Shown in pieces: positions 40,201-51,135 of a stretch of DNA of 64,000 nucleotides. Source of the stretch: Batillaria attramentaria (lineage: Eukaryota; Mollusca; Gastropoda; Batillariidae); NCBI GenBank assembly GCA_018292915.2, contig JACVVK020000387.1, forward strand, positions 499,501-563,500. Direction: 5' to 3'. The stretch's first letter is position 1, and the number at the start of each line of letters is the position of its first letter. Under the pieces are notes generated by a model. It was not told where the DNA came from. It searched no databases and worked only from the letters and a program-made list of their open reading frames with translations. Position numbers and translations under genes: made by a program.

Positions 40201-40672
40201 ATTCGCTCACTTTGATTGGACAGCATGACCTGTCAATCAGGAACTGGCAACATCTCAACTGCACAATGCTTGAGACAGACCTGGTGGTTGAACATCAGTT
40301 TTACAATCAGAAAGTTGCATGTTCAGATTACGATAGTGTAAGAAAAATGAGCACAAAGTTTTTCCAACTTTGGACCCATTTTTGACATGCCTAGCTCCTT
40401 AGCTGAACACAAGTTGTTAACCTCAAAACATGCCATATCATCATGTATTCACACAATAGCAAAATGATGCCCAGAGTCTTGTCATCATTCTATGATTTGT
40501 GCACTCGTTTGTGTTTGTTTATCAGGATGAGTACTGGCGTGCTTTCATCAGGATGTGCACAGAGAAGGGTTGCTACAGGGGGTGTGATCTTCCAGATAGT
40601 CTGCTCCCAGAGAACCCTTCAGACAGTATTGAAAGGAAACCTGCTGAAGCCTGTGCTCGGGTATCAACATGA
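25557..40672 (+). CDS. MOV10L1: MOV10L1, piRNA-pathway RNA helicase (SF1)
   Basis: A germline 5'-3' RNA helicase that feeds piRNA precursors to PIWI proteins. Eighteen exons keep phase: 25557-26449, 26661-26738, 26962-27085, 27375-27473, 28863-29009, 29463-29554, 29713-29774, 30395-30850, 31208-31317, 32441-32518, 32983-33138, 35156-35221, 35981-36145, 36950-37123, 37607-37753, 38006-38113, 39681-39821 and 40526-40672. They give 1080 residues; human is about 1211. Three cold-shock-like modules occupy about 75-133, 147-226 and 229-289 ([27 protein letters not shown]). A Ser/Gln-rich low-complexity segment precedes the helicase core. Core motifs are GPPGTGKT (about 648-655), DEAG split by an intron (764-767), GDPKQLGP (792-799), NNYR (848-851), [11 protein letters not shown] (967-977) and RFNVSITR (1009-1016). 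The Ig-like segment found in vertebrate MOV10L1 between the modules and the helicase is absent. The MOV10L1-type N-terminus argues against MOV10. Confidence 0.95.
26808..26912 (-). mobile_element. SINE family A, 3' fragment (MOV10L1 intron 2)
   Basis: It matches the last hundred bases of the family A copy at 31363-31875 (GAGGGCTCAGAAGCT, TATGCATG). The tRNA head is missing, so it is a truncated insertion. Confidence 0.65.
27473..27550 (+). repeat. Compound CT/C/CA microsatellite
   Basis: A CT run passes into a C homopolymer and then a CA run immediately after the MOV10L1 exon 4 donor at 27474. Confidence 0.8.
27800..28115 (-). repeat. Repeat family D, copy 3 (MOV10L1 intron 4)
   Basis: It is the reverse complement of the repeat at 30-320. 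It retains the CTCTGAAG/AAACACACTTT block and ends at GGAGAAGCATGCCCCTAGAC. Confidence 0.6.
28374..28758. mobile_element. hAT-like MITE (385 bp, MOV10L1 intron 4)
   Basis: The terminal inverted repeats are CAGGGCTGAGATTTAGCA and TGCTAAAGCTCAGCCCTG, with one mismatch. Internal AGCCCGAC motifs recur. CAGGG ends are typical of hAT elements, but no clear 8-bp target-site duplication is present. Confidence 0.65.
31363..31875 (-). mobile_element. SINE family A, copy 2, full length (MOV10L1 intron 9)
   Basis: Read on the minus strand, it has the same tRNA-like head and body as the copy at 1345-1847. The target-site duplication TATGTAGATATGTG is at 31349-31362 and 31876-31889. The A-rich tail appears as a T-rich stretch at 31365-31400. 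Confidence 0.9.
34152..34338 (+). ncRNA. U2 spliceosomal snRNA (inside MOV10L1 intron 11)
   Basis: U2 pairs with the intron branch point. The 5' end ATCGCTTCTCGGCCTTTTGG, the branch-recognition GTGTAGTATCTG, the stem IIa region TCTTATCAGCTTAATATCTG, a Sm-type GATTTTTGA and the stem IV CCTGGTATTGCAGTAC loop are all recognisable in order and near the usual 187-nt length. Differences from the canonical sequence include an extra A just before the branch-recognition element (ATCAAAGTG instead of ATCAAGTG at about 34178-34186). A loose snRNA 3'-box-like GTTTTAGTAATAGA lies at about 34374. It could be a functional variant, a pseudogene, or a functional copy with a base-run error. Confidence 0.85.
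34955..35130 (+). mobile_element. SINE family B, copy B3 (MOV10L1 intron 11)
   Basis: It has the head GGGGAGCCGGGATAGCCGAA, box B GAGTTCGAATCCC and the family B tail. The target-site duplication CTTCCCATACAC is at 34943-34954 and 35131-35142. It ends 25 bases before the exon at 35156. Confidence 0.9.
35641..35694 (+). repeat. (AC)n microsatellite
   Basis: About 27 uninterrupted AC units in MOV10L1 intron 12. Confidence 0.95.
37178..37265 (+). repeat. Poly-C and poly-G tracts
   Basis: A C run of about 30 bases is followed by a T-rich spacer and a G run in MOV10L1 intron 14. Base counts in such runs are unreliable. Confidence 0.8.
38378..39597. mobile_element. Tc1/pogo-like element, about 1.2 kb, non-autonomous (MOV10L1 intron 16)
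   Basis: The ends CAGTAAAACCTGT and ACAGGTTCTACTG are inverted with mismatches and each is flanked by TA, as expected for Tc1/mariner/pogo transposition. The interior repeats GGACACC/GACACC motifs near the ends and has no long transposase ORF. A family B SINE is nested inside at 38820-39009. Confidence 0.65.
38820..39009 (+). mobile_element. SINE family B, copy B4, nested in the pogo-like element
   Basis: The family B head, box B and CACCC tail are present. The flanks TCTCCCAGTGT (38809-38819) and TCTCCTGGTGT (39010-39020) look like a mutated target-site duplication. Confidence 0.8.
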
Positions 40673-43175
40673 AAGACAGGTGTCTCTGGAAAGAGGAGCA
40701 GCACTGAATAATTATGTATTTTACTCAGCATTCTTCATGTGTTGGCTGGGGTTACATTACCTCAGTGTTTTTATAAAAAAAAGAACAAAAGCCTCTGATG
40801 GTGTGTCAGCTTGAAAGTCAGGCCTCTTGGAGGAGAAATAGTTGCACGGAATATGGTGTGTGGAGATTTCACTCAGCATTTTGCTCCATGGTTGGTGCTA
40901 CAAAAATTACCTTTTCCTGACTGATCACTACATCTACTGGCGGATGCCCGGTACCTGTACTTCATATCTTGTGTTACGTTACATACCTGTCAAGGTTTCA
41001 TATCTGCGTAGGACATGGTCATATATCGATTCATTTTCAAATGTCCAGTTACAAGCCAGGTATATGTCTCATCATTTCTGCTCCACAATGGACAAAAGAA
41101 TATATCCTGTGCATGTACTTTTACGGTCAGCCAGGACATTTATCCTATCATAGTTCCCACAGATATGAAGCTATGACATTTGTGTGCCCAGTATTTGCTG
41201 GGTAACCATTTCGTTTCTGCTTATGTAGGTACATCACTATGAAAGCTTATCTCCTGTTTTATAGTGTTGTTTGTTTCATTCATTGCTGCTGGGGCTGAGC
41301 TCCTGGAACAAATCAAGAGAAGTAGTACAACCTTTGTAGCTGTTTGTCCCCTAATGAATACTTTGCGGCCAAATATTTTGGAAGAAATTTTACGTCTGTT
41401 GTCCTCAAAGCTTGTTTTAGACATTTAGGGATATAGATCTGGCTGCTTGTTGATTCTCCTGTGCTTTGTGTCAGGCAAAAGAGCAGGGATTCATATTCGT
41501 GTCAGACACTGGTCACAGACTGATCCATTTTCCAAAGGACCGATGATTTTCTTACCAAGTCGGACATGTGTCATACCATTTCTGTGCCACAGTGGACAAG
41601 ATTGACAAAATATGCCCTATAAACTGCTACGGTCAGCCAGGACTGTCTTTTATCACTCATTACTCAGGCAATAATGTTGTGCTCTTGTCTGCTGGTAGGA
41701 CACTTGATTTCATGTTCATGTCAATGAAATGATTTTTACAAAATGCTGAAGTTGTCTTAACTGAACCTTTATGTTTACCGGTAAGTTTCTTTCATGGTCA
41801 AAATACAGACTGCATTTTTAAACGCTTTTCCTTTGTAATTTGTTGGAATACGTACACCAGCACCAGTACTCAGGGATTTACACAGGAATGTTTTTATTTA
41901 TTTTTAGTCACAAGATGGAGTACGTGCACATAGTAGGTAAAAGTATTCAAACTGTGTCTTCTGCAACAAAAGATATTTCTTGAGAGCGTGCAGCATGATC
42001 AAGATGCATTTTTTTTTGTTTTTTTTTGTTTTTTGTTTTTTAATCAAAACTGAGCAGACCTGATTTCGCCAGTTATTTGGTTTTTCCTTATATCTTTTGT
42101 GTCTGCCACTGCATGTCTTCTCTGTCTGTAAGTGTGTCTTTGTCTGCCTATCTACAAGTGCATGTGACCGTCTGCAAGTGTGTGTCTGCCTGTCGACAAG
42201 AGTGTATCGTCTATGTCTGTCCGTGCACGTGTCTGCGAGTCTGTGTATGCCTGTCTGTGAGAGTGTGTCCGTGCGAAAATAAACTAATTTGTTAACCACA
42301 TACGTACACAACTTCCTGCAATGACATGAAAACATCAACACATAATTTAAAGAATAAGAATTCTTTCTTCATCAAAAGCGAAGAAACAAACCGGAAAAAA
42401 CACTTTCATTGGTCACTTATGTACCGGTCACCCCGTACATTCAATAAAATTGGTCACTTCCGTATCCCATACTGGCTTGAGCTAGATGTGGTATGATTCT
42501 TGATTTCTACTGCATTGGTTTTCCATTTTATCTGTGAGTACACAAAGCACAATACACCCTATCATCAGTCAACAGGTTGAAATATACTACAGCATTCTGG
42601 CGTAAATTCTGTGTCCTCCATTTCTCGTTGGATCATGACTACATTGCCATTTGATAGCACTAAATAATTATGTTGCATACTTTTTTTTTTTAACAGACAT
42701 ACAAAAGAAAAACTAGCATATATATATGCAGTATGTTGCTGCCAGTGAAAGAGCTCGACGCAGATAGAACTGTATTGCTACAAGAGCATGCAATCACACT
42801 GATGAGACGCTCAGAATTTGTTTTAATTTACTGTCAAACTGTCTGCCTGAACCACGTCACTGTTTCAATATAAAATAACACAACACTACACCCTCCATTT
42901 GTCTCTAAAAGACCCGAACATGTTTTGTAACAAGATATCCAACAATGGGAAACAAGTATTTTTCACCAAAAAACATAATCTGACACACGTTTCAAAAAAC
43001 CATACTTGCGAACTCTGTCATTACAATAAATTTACATGCCATGTCATTTACATTCGAATGTGTAATCACACTGCTTTGTGAGCTGTAGTTCATATACACA
43101 TATGTGTTCACTGACGTGCGAATCATCAATGTGGTAACCATTATCCACCAGACATCCAGTCTAGAGAAAAGACTC
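40673..43175. other. MOV10L1 3' UTR and convergent intergenic region
   Basis: No coding exon was found. Candidate plus-strand polyadenylation signals AATAAA lie at 42278-42283 and 42443-42448. From about 42.7 kb to 43.17 kb the sequence is the 3' flank of vWA-gene copy 1 and is homologous to 51.6-52.1 kb (shared AAAGAGCTCGACGCAGAT and ATCTGACACACGTTTCAAA). Confidence 0.55.
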
Positions 43176-45519
43176 TTACACATCATTTCCTGAGATCAGC
43201 TTTCCACATCTCTTCAGGCGGCGATGGGTATACCGTTGTTTCCTGCCTTTACCGCCAGCCTTGGCAGATGGGCGCGGCGACCACGCGTAGTCGTAGTGGT
43301 CTTCGAGGTGGCGCTGCGCCTGACGCAGAACTTGCTTTGTCCTTGGCGTCGCCACGCCTGATGTACAGACGCCCGCGGCCGTCCTCGAGAAGCGCGTCCA
43401 CCTCGGCTTTGAGACTGGCTTTGTTGATGAGGGCCGCTTCCCAGATGACTTCGGATCCTTTGCTTGATTTAGAATCCTTACGCACAGGCCACTCTGTGAG
43501 AGCGCGGTAGCCCAGCACGAACTGCTTGGGGCGGTATTTTCTCACCGAACCTGAAGACTTGGGGGCGGGCGTGATCTCTGCCATCAGCTCGTAGAGGGCG
43601 GGACATTTCTTGTCGTCTTGGAGTAGGACCATGTTGCGGAAGCCTGACTTGCCAGCAGAGCGGCGTTTGAAGCACCATGCACTCCGGCCGCCCGGCTTGT
43701 TTGGTGCCATGGCGATGCTCCATGGACTCCACGTGACTTTCTTACTGCTGATGCCTGTGCTGAACTCCGTGTCTTGCAGCGTCTCCCGGAAAACAAGTTT
43801 GTTGTTCTGCTGAAGAAAATGAGACACTAGATGAACGTCAAGCCACGCAGTCTTCTCAAGGATCAGAAAGTTTGAAGATCTCTCTTTCTCTCTCTCCACG
43901 TATGCATGTGTGTATGTGTATGTGTGTGTGTGCGTGTGTTTGAGTAAGAGACAGACAGAGAAACAGATTGACAAAGAGACCTCACCAACCATACACCTAA
44001 ATTTTCTCACCTTCGGTTTTGTCTTTTGAATGTTCGTCTTTCCCTTGGTCGGCTTCTTCTTCTGTGTCTTGGTGGTTTTTCTCCATTTGACGGACTTCAC
44101 CCCCTTTCCTCTCGCTGCTTTGGCTGCAGCCTTGGCGCTGGCTTTGGCTTTAGCTTTTTCCTTGGCAGCCTTGGCTTTTCCTTTGGCAGCTTTAGCCTTT
44201 ACTGTGCCTTTGGCTGCTGCGCCTTTTCCTGTTGCGCCTTTTCCTTTGGCTGCTGCTTTGGCTTTGGGAGCAACGGCCTTTCCTTTAGCTTTGCCTGCGG
44301 TGGCTTTTCCCTTTCCTTTAGCTTTGCCTGCGGTGGCTTTTCCCTTTCCTTTGGACGCTGCTGCTGTGGTCTTCTTCGCTTTGGCAGTGGCAGCTGCTTT
44401 TCCTTTGGCAGCGCGTTTGGTAGGAGCTGCAGTTTTCTTGGCTTTACCTGCCGATAACTTTGGCAAAGTCTTGACAGATGCTCTTTTGCCGGCCTTGAGA
44501 GCGCCAAATACTCCCTCCAAGTCCTTGTGGAGACCGTGTGCACCTTCACGTCCCCGTACTTCCTCTTCGTAAGCCTGGGGAGTGAACAGAATTGTCAAGG
44601 ATATTCATCATGTATTTTTGATTCAAAACACTTGAAACTAGCAAGTCGGGGGGGGGGGGGGGGGGCACTCTTTTTTGTTGTTGTTGTCCTTTTTCTTCTT
44701 TTTTTTTTCTTCATTTTTAAGGGGGGGGGGGGGGGGGAAGGGGTTGGTGTCTCTCATCTGCCAAGGACATCACTTTCACCACCACCGCTAACAACAGCTT
44801 CATAGGGAAACTTTGATTGCTAACAATGCCGCAAGTGGATGATAGTGAATGTTAAAACCTACCTCTACGAACTCTACACCTTTCTCATTGTAGCAGACGG
44901 CCATGATGATGTCAAAGATGTTGCTGAACTGATCTAGCTTCAAGTGGCGCCCCCCGGTGATTGTGGCCAGTGACCGGTAAAAGCTGTTGCTGACTGGGCG
45001 GTTCATGGCTTGTACTGCATAGATTTTAACACCCTGAAAAGTCAAGTATTGAAATTCTTAACAGAGATTACACGCCAGGACATGATGACGATGACTGGTT
45101 ATTTCTAGGGCGCAACAGAAACGTCCATGCCTACTGCATGCTCACAGCACTTTTGGGGTGGGGGAAAGGAAGAGAGAACTGCAAGAAGAGGTGTCTTGAG
45201 GTTATGTTGGAAGGTCTTGATCGTTGCAAAACCTGACTTGAGGTGAGCTGGCAAGTTGTTCCAGAGCTGCACACTTGAAAGCCCGTGCCCCAAAGCATCT
45301 CTGGACACAGTATATATATATATATATATATGACGTTCTTGATGAAACTTTGTATGTGTGTTTGTGTTTTTATTTATTGTGCTTTTGTTTGGTCCCACCT
45401 CCATGTTTTGAATTTGAAGCACAGAGAGAGTGACTGACAAACTGTATTTTCCAAGATGAGATAATAGATGCACTGGTCTCTCTCACTGTCTGTACTTCCT
45501 AAACTAAGGATACACGGAC

Positions 45520-45564
<45 letters not shown>

Positions 45565-46931
45565 TACATAGCATACATAGTGCATAATTACATTAGCATA
45601 ATATTACATGCCATTACCTACAGTAACACATACAGCACGTAGTTACAATGCTTGACACTATACAGCCCAGGGGTAATACACTACACAGAAAAACATTCAT
45701 CATATTAAAAAGCATGAAAAAAAACCTAGTCTTTTTAAACCAATCTCCTTTGTGTCTGCTCTTGAACGTCAATGCTGTGAACATTTTTGGATGTGGTTAA
45801 AAGCACACACACACAAATCAATCGAAAACCTGCAAAGTCCATCTTCACGTGACAACAATGATCATGACGCTGACGGCTACTGTCAGAGCTGTTGCTATGA
45901 TGATTCTGGTGATACATGTACTGGTGATAGAGATTTAAAAAAATAAATAAATAAATAAAATGACAGAAACAGTTTTCTCTCACCATTGCAGCCAGTTTCT
46001 TGGCCTCCTCTTTCCAGTCCAGTTTCTCGTCCCTTCTGGCATAAAAGCTCGCAGGGTGAGGAGTTGCATCCCCTATCATCACCAGGGAGCGTTGGCTACC
46101 GGGGGTCCACGATAGTTCAGTCTGCACCCTGGCCATTGCGAGCTCGTAACACTCGTCAAAGTCTATGCCGCCCGCTGTGTCAGAAATGTTCTGCACAAAA
46201 TCACTCATCTCTGACAGGGAAGACCCAAAGTCAATCCATTTTATGACATACTTGAATGCCGTATCGTAGTCGCCGTGAGCCACGACCGCGATCCGAATGC
46301 TGGGGATGTCAGCCTGCAGCCTCTGGATCATGTCGCCGATGCGACCTCTCACTTCGTTCAGGCACTTGACCATGGACCCGGTCGTGTCGAAGGAAAAGAC
46401 AATCTCAATCAGACCGCCAGGTGGCAGAGGAACAGCCGGGGCGTCAGTTCCGTACACCCGGATGCTCGAAAGCTTCTTTGACATGGGTGCCTGCTTGAAA
46501 GCGATTCTTGGCGTTTTGGACAACTCCTTCCTCATTTCGGGTGGCACAGAGCTCGATTTGGATAACTCTTTTCTGACTTCAGGTGGAAAGGCACTTGCGG
46601 CTTCGGATACCTCCTTGATGATGTCAGGGGCCGCTGAGGTCAGGCTCTTGGTCTCTCCAATCGAAGACCCCGACTTCAGCCTGGTCACCGAGGTGACCGT
46701 TCCACTTTTCTCCAGGGTGACAACAGAACCTCGCTTGGACAGTGAAGCCACGATGGATGGCTCCCTGCTTGTTGACTTGACCTTGCTCAAGGACTTTCTC
46801 ATGCTAGAAGTTGAAGACTCTGAATCGACCAGCGTCAATGTCGCAACCTTATTTGATCAAAAATATCGGTAAAAATGAATGGTGAATGGTCTCCAGTAAC
46901 AGTCCTATGTCAAAACAACCGTCTCTCTCAA

Positions 46932-46999
<68 letters not shown>

Positions 47000-47456
47000 A
47001 CCATTTATCATTTTGGTAAAAGAGCAACGAAAGACAAACAAATGAAATAAGAAAAACGTGTAATTAAGTACATGTACTTATCAAATTCATGGCACTTAAA
47101 CCCTTTTGCAAGCTGACAGTAAAATACCTTTCTTAGTCCGTTACTGATGTCTCAGCCACCTCCTCCTCGCTTGCCACCTCAACCTCCTCAACGGTGCCTC
47201 CCTTGGGGGTTCTGGTGGTGGGCACGAGGGTGGGCCACTTGACTGGGGCCATGGAGGGGTTGGCAGTGGATTCTTTGGGAGTTCTTCTGGTGGGCACAAG
47301 GTTACTTGGCCACCTGGCCGGAGCCATGGAGGGCCTGGTGCTTGTGACGGTTCGCCGTAGGGTGCTCAGGTTACGGCTGACCGTCGTGGTAGTGCTGTGT
47401 TTCGTCATCTTGGTCGGCCGCTCGTACGGCGCAGCGCGTGACGCCTTACGCTTCAT
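43176..47456 (-). CDS. vWA-domain protein with histone-H1-like linker, copy 1 (two frame breaks)
   Basis: I do not recognise this gene. Five exons: 47456-47128, 46847-45984, 45033-44863, 44574-44011 and 43809-43176. Exon 1 encodes a basic Ser/Thr/Pro-rich N-terminus. Exon 2 encodes a Ser/Lys-rich segment and the start of a von Willebrand A domain with MIDAS residues DTTGS and GDATPH. Exon 3 completes that domain. Exon 4 (188 codons) is a Lys/Ala/Gly linker like an H1 tail. Exon 5 is a basic, Trp-containing C-terminal region. The C-run near 47138 is one base shorter than in copy 2 and creates a stop in exon 1. An extra T near 43336 shifts exon 5 to an early stop at 43249, whereas the older frame runs to 43176. 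Everything else stays open. A chromatin or DNA-binding role is only inferred from base composition. Confidence 0.75.
45100..45310 (-). mobile_element. LINE-like fragment in intron 2 of vWA copy 1
   Basis: Minus-strand reading gives LWNNLPAHLKSGFATIKTF, resembling the C-terminal tail shared by many non-LTR retrotransposon polymerases. It is short and degraded, and ends at an AT microsatellite. Confidence 0.45.
46935..46998 (+). repeat. (AC)n microsatellite in intron 1 of vWA copy 1
   Basis: A long AC run. The corresponding intron of copy 2 also carries an AC run (about 57433-57490) preceded by a much longer A-rich stretch. Confidence 0.95.
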
Positions 47457-47459
47457 GCT

Positions 47460-48537
47460 GAAACTGAGAGACACACAGGGCAAAGCAATTCAATGCACAC
47501 AACATTTCAACGTACCAATGCATGTAATGCACGTTCAAACAAGCAGAGAAACAGCAAAATGCACAGTGCGATGCAATCCGATGCATACAACAGAAACTGA
47601 AACAAACATATTGCAATGCAATTCATGTTGAAACAAGCTGCACAACAGTGCAATGTACAGAGCCATACAGCGCGATACCATGGGCACAATGCATGTTGAA
47701 ACAGACGGTGCAATGCAGTGTAAGGCAATGACATGTACACTGAATCACGGAACAATGCAATTCATATGGCAGAGTGAATGCTGGTATGACTGCGAGTGTG
47801 ACAGACTGCATTGCGGGGGTGTTGCTGGACGGTGTGTTGTTGGTCTGGTGATATTCAGCAGAACAATGCTGCAGTAGTTAGGTATAGCTATATCTGTTTA
47901 CAAGTGTTAGTTATCAACGTTAAACCTAGTTGTAACTTTGCAAGGTGCCTCATGATAGATTTAGTATCATAGCCAAAAGCAGTGGTTGGACTGAAAACTG
48001 TGTGTAACCTAGTTTGTTGTACTGATTCAGTAGAACCGGTTTGTATTTCTAGTCAAAATCTCCTCTAGCAAATTATGTGAGTCAGTTGGATATATGTACA
48101 TGCACATTACATTCAAGTTTTTAGTATGCAGCAAGTCAGGCCAGAGTCACTAATATCCCTTTTGTTTAGGTTATGGGCCATGGCCTTTCTCTCTTTTCTT
48201 TTCTAACATTCATATAGCCACTTTATCCCATATATTTGGCTCAAAGTGCCGCGACTGAGCTAAACCCAACACGCTCACTCAAATGAACCACACGCATTCT
48301 CTCATACACTGGACATGAACACATTACAATCACGTGGTGCCAAGGGCCAGCTCAGCAATTCAAGTTTCATAATTTTAGAATTGCATTTATTATTTAACTT
48401 TGTGGGCTGAACATTTCCACGTACCCCTATGCCTGTACGCATTCGAATTGATTCGGTTTGTATTTGGCCCGTTTGGACCAGCCAGTACTGACTTGTTGAA
48501 CTGAACACCCTGGTGCACTGCCTAGTCCCATGTGTGC

Positions 48538-48594
<57 letters not shown>

Positions 48595-50200
48595 TGTGGA
48601 CATTCAGAGTGCCCCCCCCCCTCCCCCCACCAATGGCGACAAAGTGATAACACGAGGCATGCTGAAACACGCAATGTAATGCACGCAACATGCAAAACAG
48701 TGCAACCCAATGAACGTTAACACAGGCTGAAACACGCAACGCAACCTGACGGACCAAAAGTCAATGGGACTGCTATAGCTCGTACCTAGCGGGCCCCTCC
48801 ACTACCCCCCCCCCCCCCTCCCCGTTCCCGTCAGTATGGCCCATGCACCCCTAAATCCCCTCGCTTCCAACCTCGCGAACAATTAAGCCAGCGACTGATG
48901 TATCTTTACAGTAGTGTTTACCTTCAACTGTGGTCCCACCCCCACCCCCACCGGCCCCACCCCCTCTCGTTCTCAGTCGGCCTTATCGCCTTCCCCACCG
49001 AACCGCGGCTTTAGCCTGGCGTTCAGGGCACATGCACCTCAGTGTTAGCTCATCCAGTGCATCGATAAGTTTGGTCTTTATATGCTAGCCTTTTCTGGTG
49101 AAGCATGTCTGGTAATAATCTGTAAGCCCTGGCCGTTATACGCAAGGGGGCCTACAAGGCCCCACCCCCTCTTCAAGTTACCGGCGGCCGGCCACACAGT
49201 GCAGCATTATAAAGCGTTCCTACTAATTACCGAAAACAACGAAACGACCGAAAACAACTCTTGATACGGATAGAACACGGTTCAAACATAGAAATAAGCG
49301 AGTCTGTTACCAGGGACTTACACTGATAGAAATTCTATGTAAGTCCCTGCTGTTACTGACCTGTCACGTCAGTTAAAAACGTCTTCAGCGCTTGCTGGGT
49401 CCGGCCACTAATCAGTGCTGATCTTCACCGTGAGACCTTCTGTTGGGATTCGCAAGCCACGACCTGCCCTCGAGAAAGAATGCGCCCTATAATGCCGTCT
49501 TATCTAATTATATGCCTTATGTACTCGCGGACCTAAGGGAGAGCACTCGTGTATCCTCGATAGCGCAGATATGGGTTGGATGTATTGTGAATTTCACAGT
49601 TCAGTGCCGGATCTACAAAGGGGAGGGGGGGGGGGGGGCTTTGGATAGTTTCCCCCGACCCCCCCCCCCTCCCCCATGCCCCCCCCCCCACCCCCATGAG
49701 TGTCGACTCTGTCAGGCCGGCGTCAGTGACTGCACTGAACTGATTGAGTCAAGTCAGTCAGTTAAACTTGAAACTGAAAATAGGCACTATACACCTCGGT
49801 CAGTCAGCCGGAGAAGAAGCATGACGACTGAGCGGCGCCGGGTTACAGTGCCCCCACCCCACCCACCTCCTCTTGCCGGTTTGAGTGAAGAAAGCGTGAA
49901 TTTAGTTGCGGCTACGTGGCCTCAGCGTCAGTCGCCGCACACTGAAAACTTGGCTGACAGGAATTTTTGGGCACTGACGACGGATGCCCTCCGTCGGCAC
50001 TCAGTGCCGGACGCAATCACTTTCTTTGTGTCCTGCGCCCCACCCACCCCCCTCGCGATTAATGTACTTTTATCCGGCCAACTTGAGCCCGCCTACACAC
50101 ACATGACACACATCAGTGGCTGAGATACCGGGCGCACACGCGCACTGACACACACACACGCGCACTGACACACACACATCGGCACACACACACAGACACA

Positions 50201-50279
<79 letters not shown>

Positions 50280-50547
50280 TTTCTCTTTTAGTCAGTCGAT
50301 CACAAAAACGAGGTGCATGCAGGCAACCGTGCAGCGGAATACACTGGTTTATTGCTACTCCTTGGCTCCTACACTTGAAATGTCAGTCAGGCAGCACACG
50401 TCCTTGAAAACAGATTTTTCCAACCAAATCAGACACTGAAATGGTTTCCAGAAGCAAGACGTGTCCACAAGCTGCATGCGAAAATTCACGCCCTGATAAG
50501 CTTAACGTAATTTTCATAGTTTGCTGATGCGGCGTCATTTCCCAGCC
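47460..50547. other. Upstream region of vWA copy 1
   Basis: It contains scattered TGCAATGCA/ATGCACGCAAC repeats (about 47480-47760 and 48650-48740), an AT microsatellite (48541-48591), C-rich tracts and CT/CA runs (about 50200-50278). About 48.88-49.5 kb resembles 60.25-60.75 kb upstream of copy 2 (shared TTTACCTTCAACTGTGG, GGCACATGCACCT), so it belongs to the same duplicated block. An unmapped 5' UTR exon should lie here because the start ATG follows an acceptor (TTTCAG/C) at 47458. A 226-codon open frame at 49443-50123 looks non-coding. Confidence 0.5.
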
Positions 50548-51135
50548 AAGCCTGTTCCGGGTCAGCCGATAACTCTAGGCCCCTGCGATGACGGCCAAGT
50601 CGGGCTGATCGAGACCGAGCCGAACTAAGTGATACCTAAGAAGGAAAAAAAAAAAAAATACTCGGTGACAAGGAAAATGGACAGTTGCGAACAACTTTGA
50701 AGTCCCCGTGTTATTTCACAGTGTGCACAGAAGCGGTGAAAACTGTCGCACTCAACCAGCACCAGTGCATTCTCGGACTGTTTCGAGATTTTTACCTGCA
50801 TGAGCAGTCCCCCGTGCATACATAGACCCGCAGCAATCAATCATTTCTTAGTGCGTGCTTCTTGTGGCAAGGGAGATTATTCAGTCGTGCAGGTAATAAT
50901 CTCGAAACATGCCGAGAATGTACTGGTGCTGGTGAATGCGACATTTCAACCGCTTCTGTGCACACTGTGAAATAACACGAGGACCTCAAAGTTGTTCGCA
51001 ACTGTCCACTTTCCTTGTCACCGAGTAGTTTGATTTTTTCCTTCTTAGGCATTACTAAGCTCAGCCTGGTTTCGGTTAGCTCGAGTTCGCATCGTCGTGG
51101 GGGCCAAAAGTAGCGTTAGGCCCCCGGAACGGCAT
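50548..51135. repeat. Large foldback element 2 (arms about 248 bp)
   Basis: The left arm (about 50552-50800) and right arm (about 50886-51133) are close reverse complements along their length. For example ACAGTTGCGAACAACTTTGA pairs with TCAAAGTTGTTCGCAACTGT, and GTGTTATTTCACAGTGTGCA pairs with TGCACACTGTGAAATAACAC. The loop is about 85 bp. It is either a foldback transposon or a locus able to make a long double-stranded RNA. Confidence 0.85.

Noticed and set aside
44026..44572. Plus-strand open frames of 143 and 180 codons rich in Ala/Leu/Phe/Gly
   Set aside because: They are antisense shadows of the Lys/Ala linker exon; GC-biased repetitive codons keep several frames open.
46935..46998. Protein-coding potential of AC/GT runs across the window
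   Set aside because: Simple dinucleotide repeats; length-variable and non-coding.
49443..50123. 226-codon plus-strand open frame
   Set aside because: It runs through poly-G and poly-C tracts and Pro-rich low complexity. It has no recognisable domain, no splice context and no equivalent in the homologous region near 60 kb.
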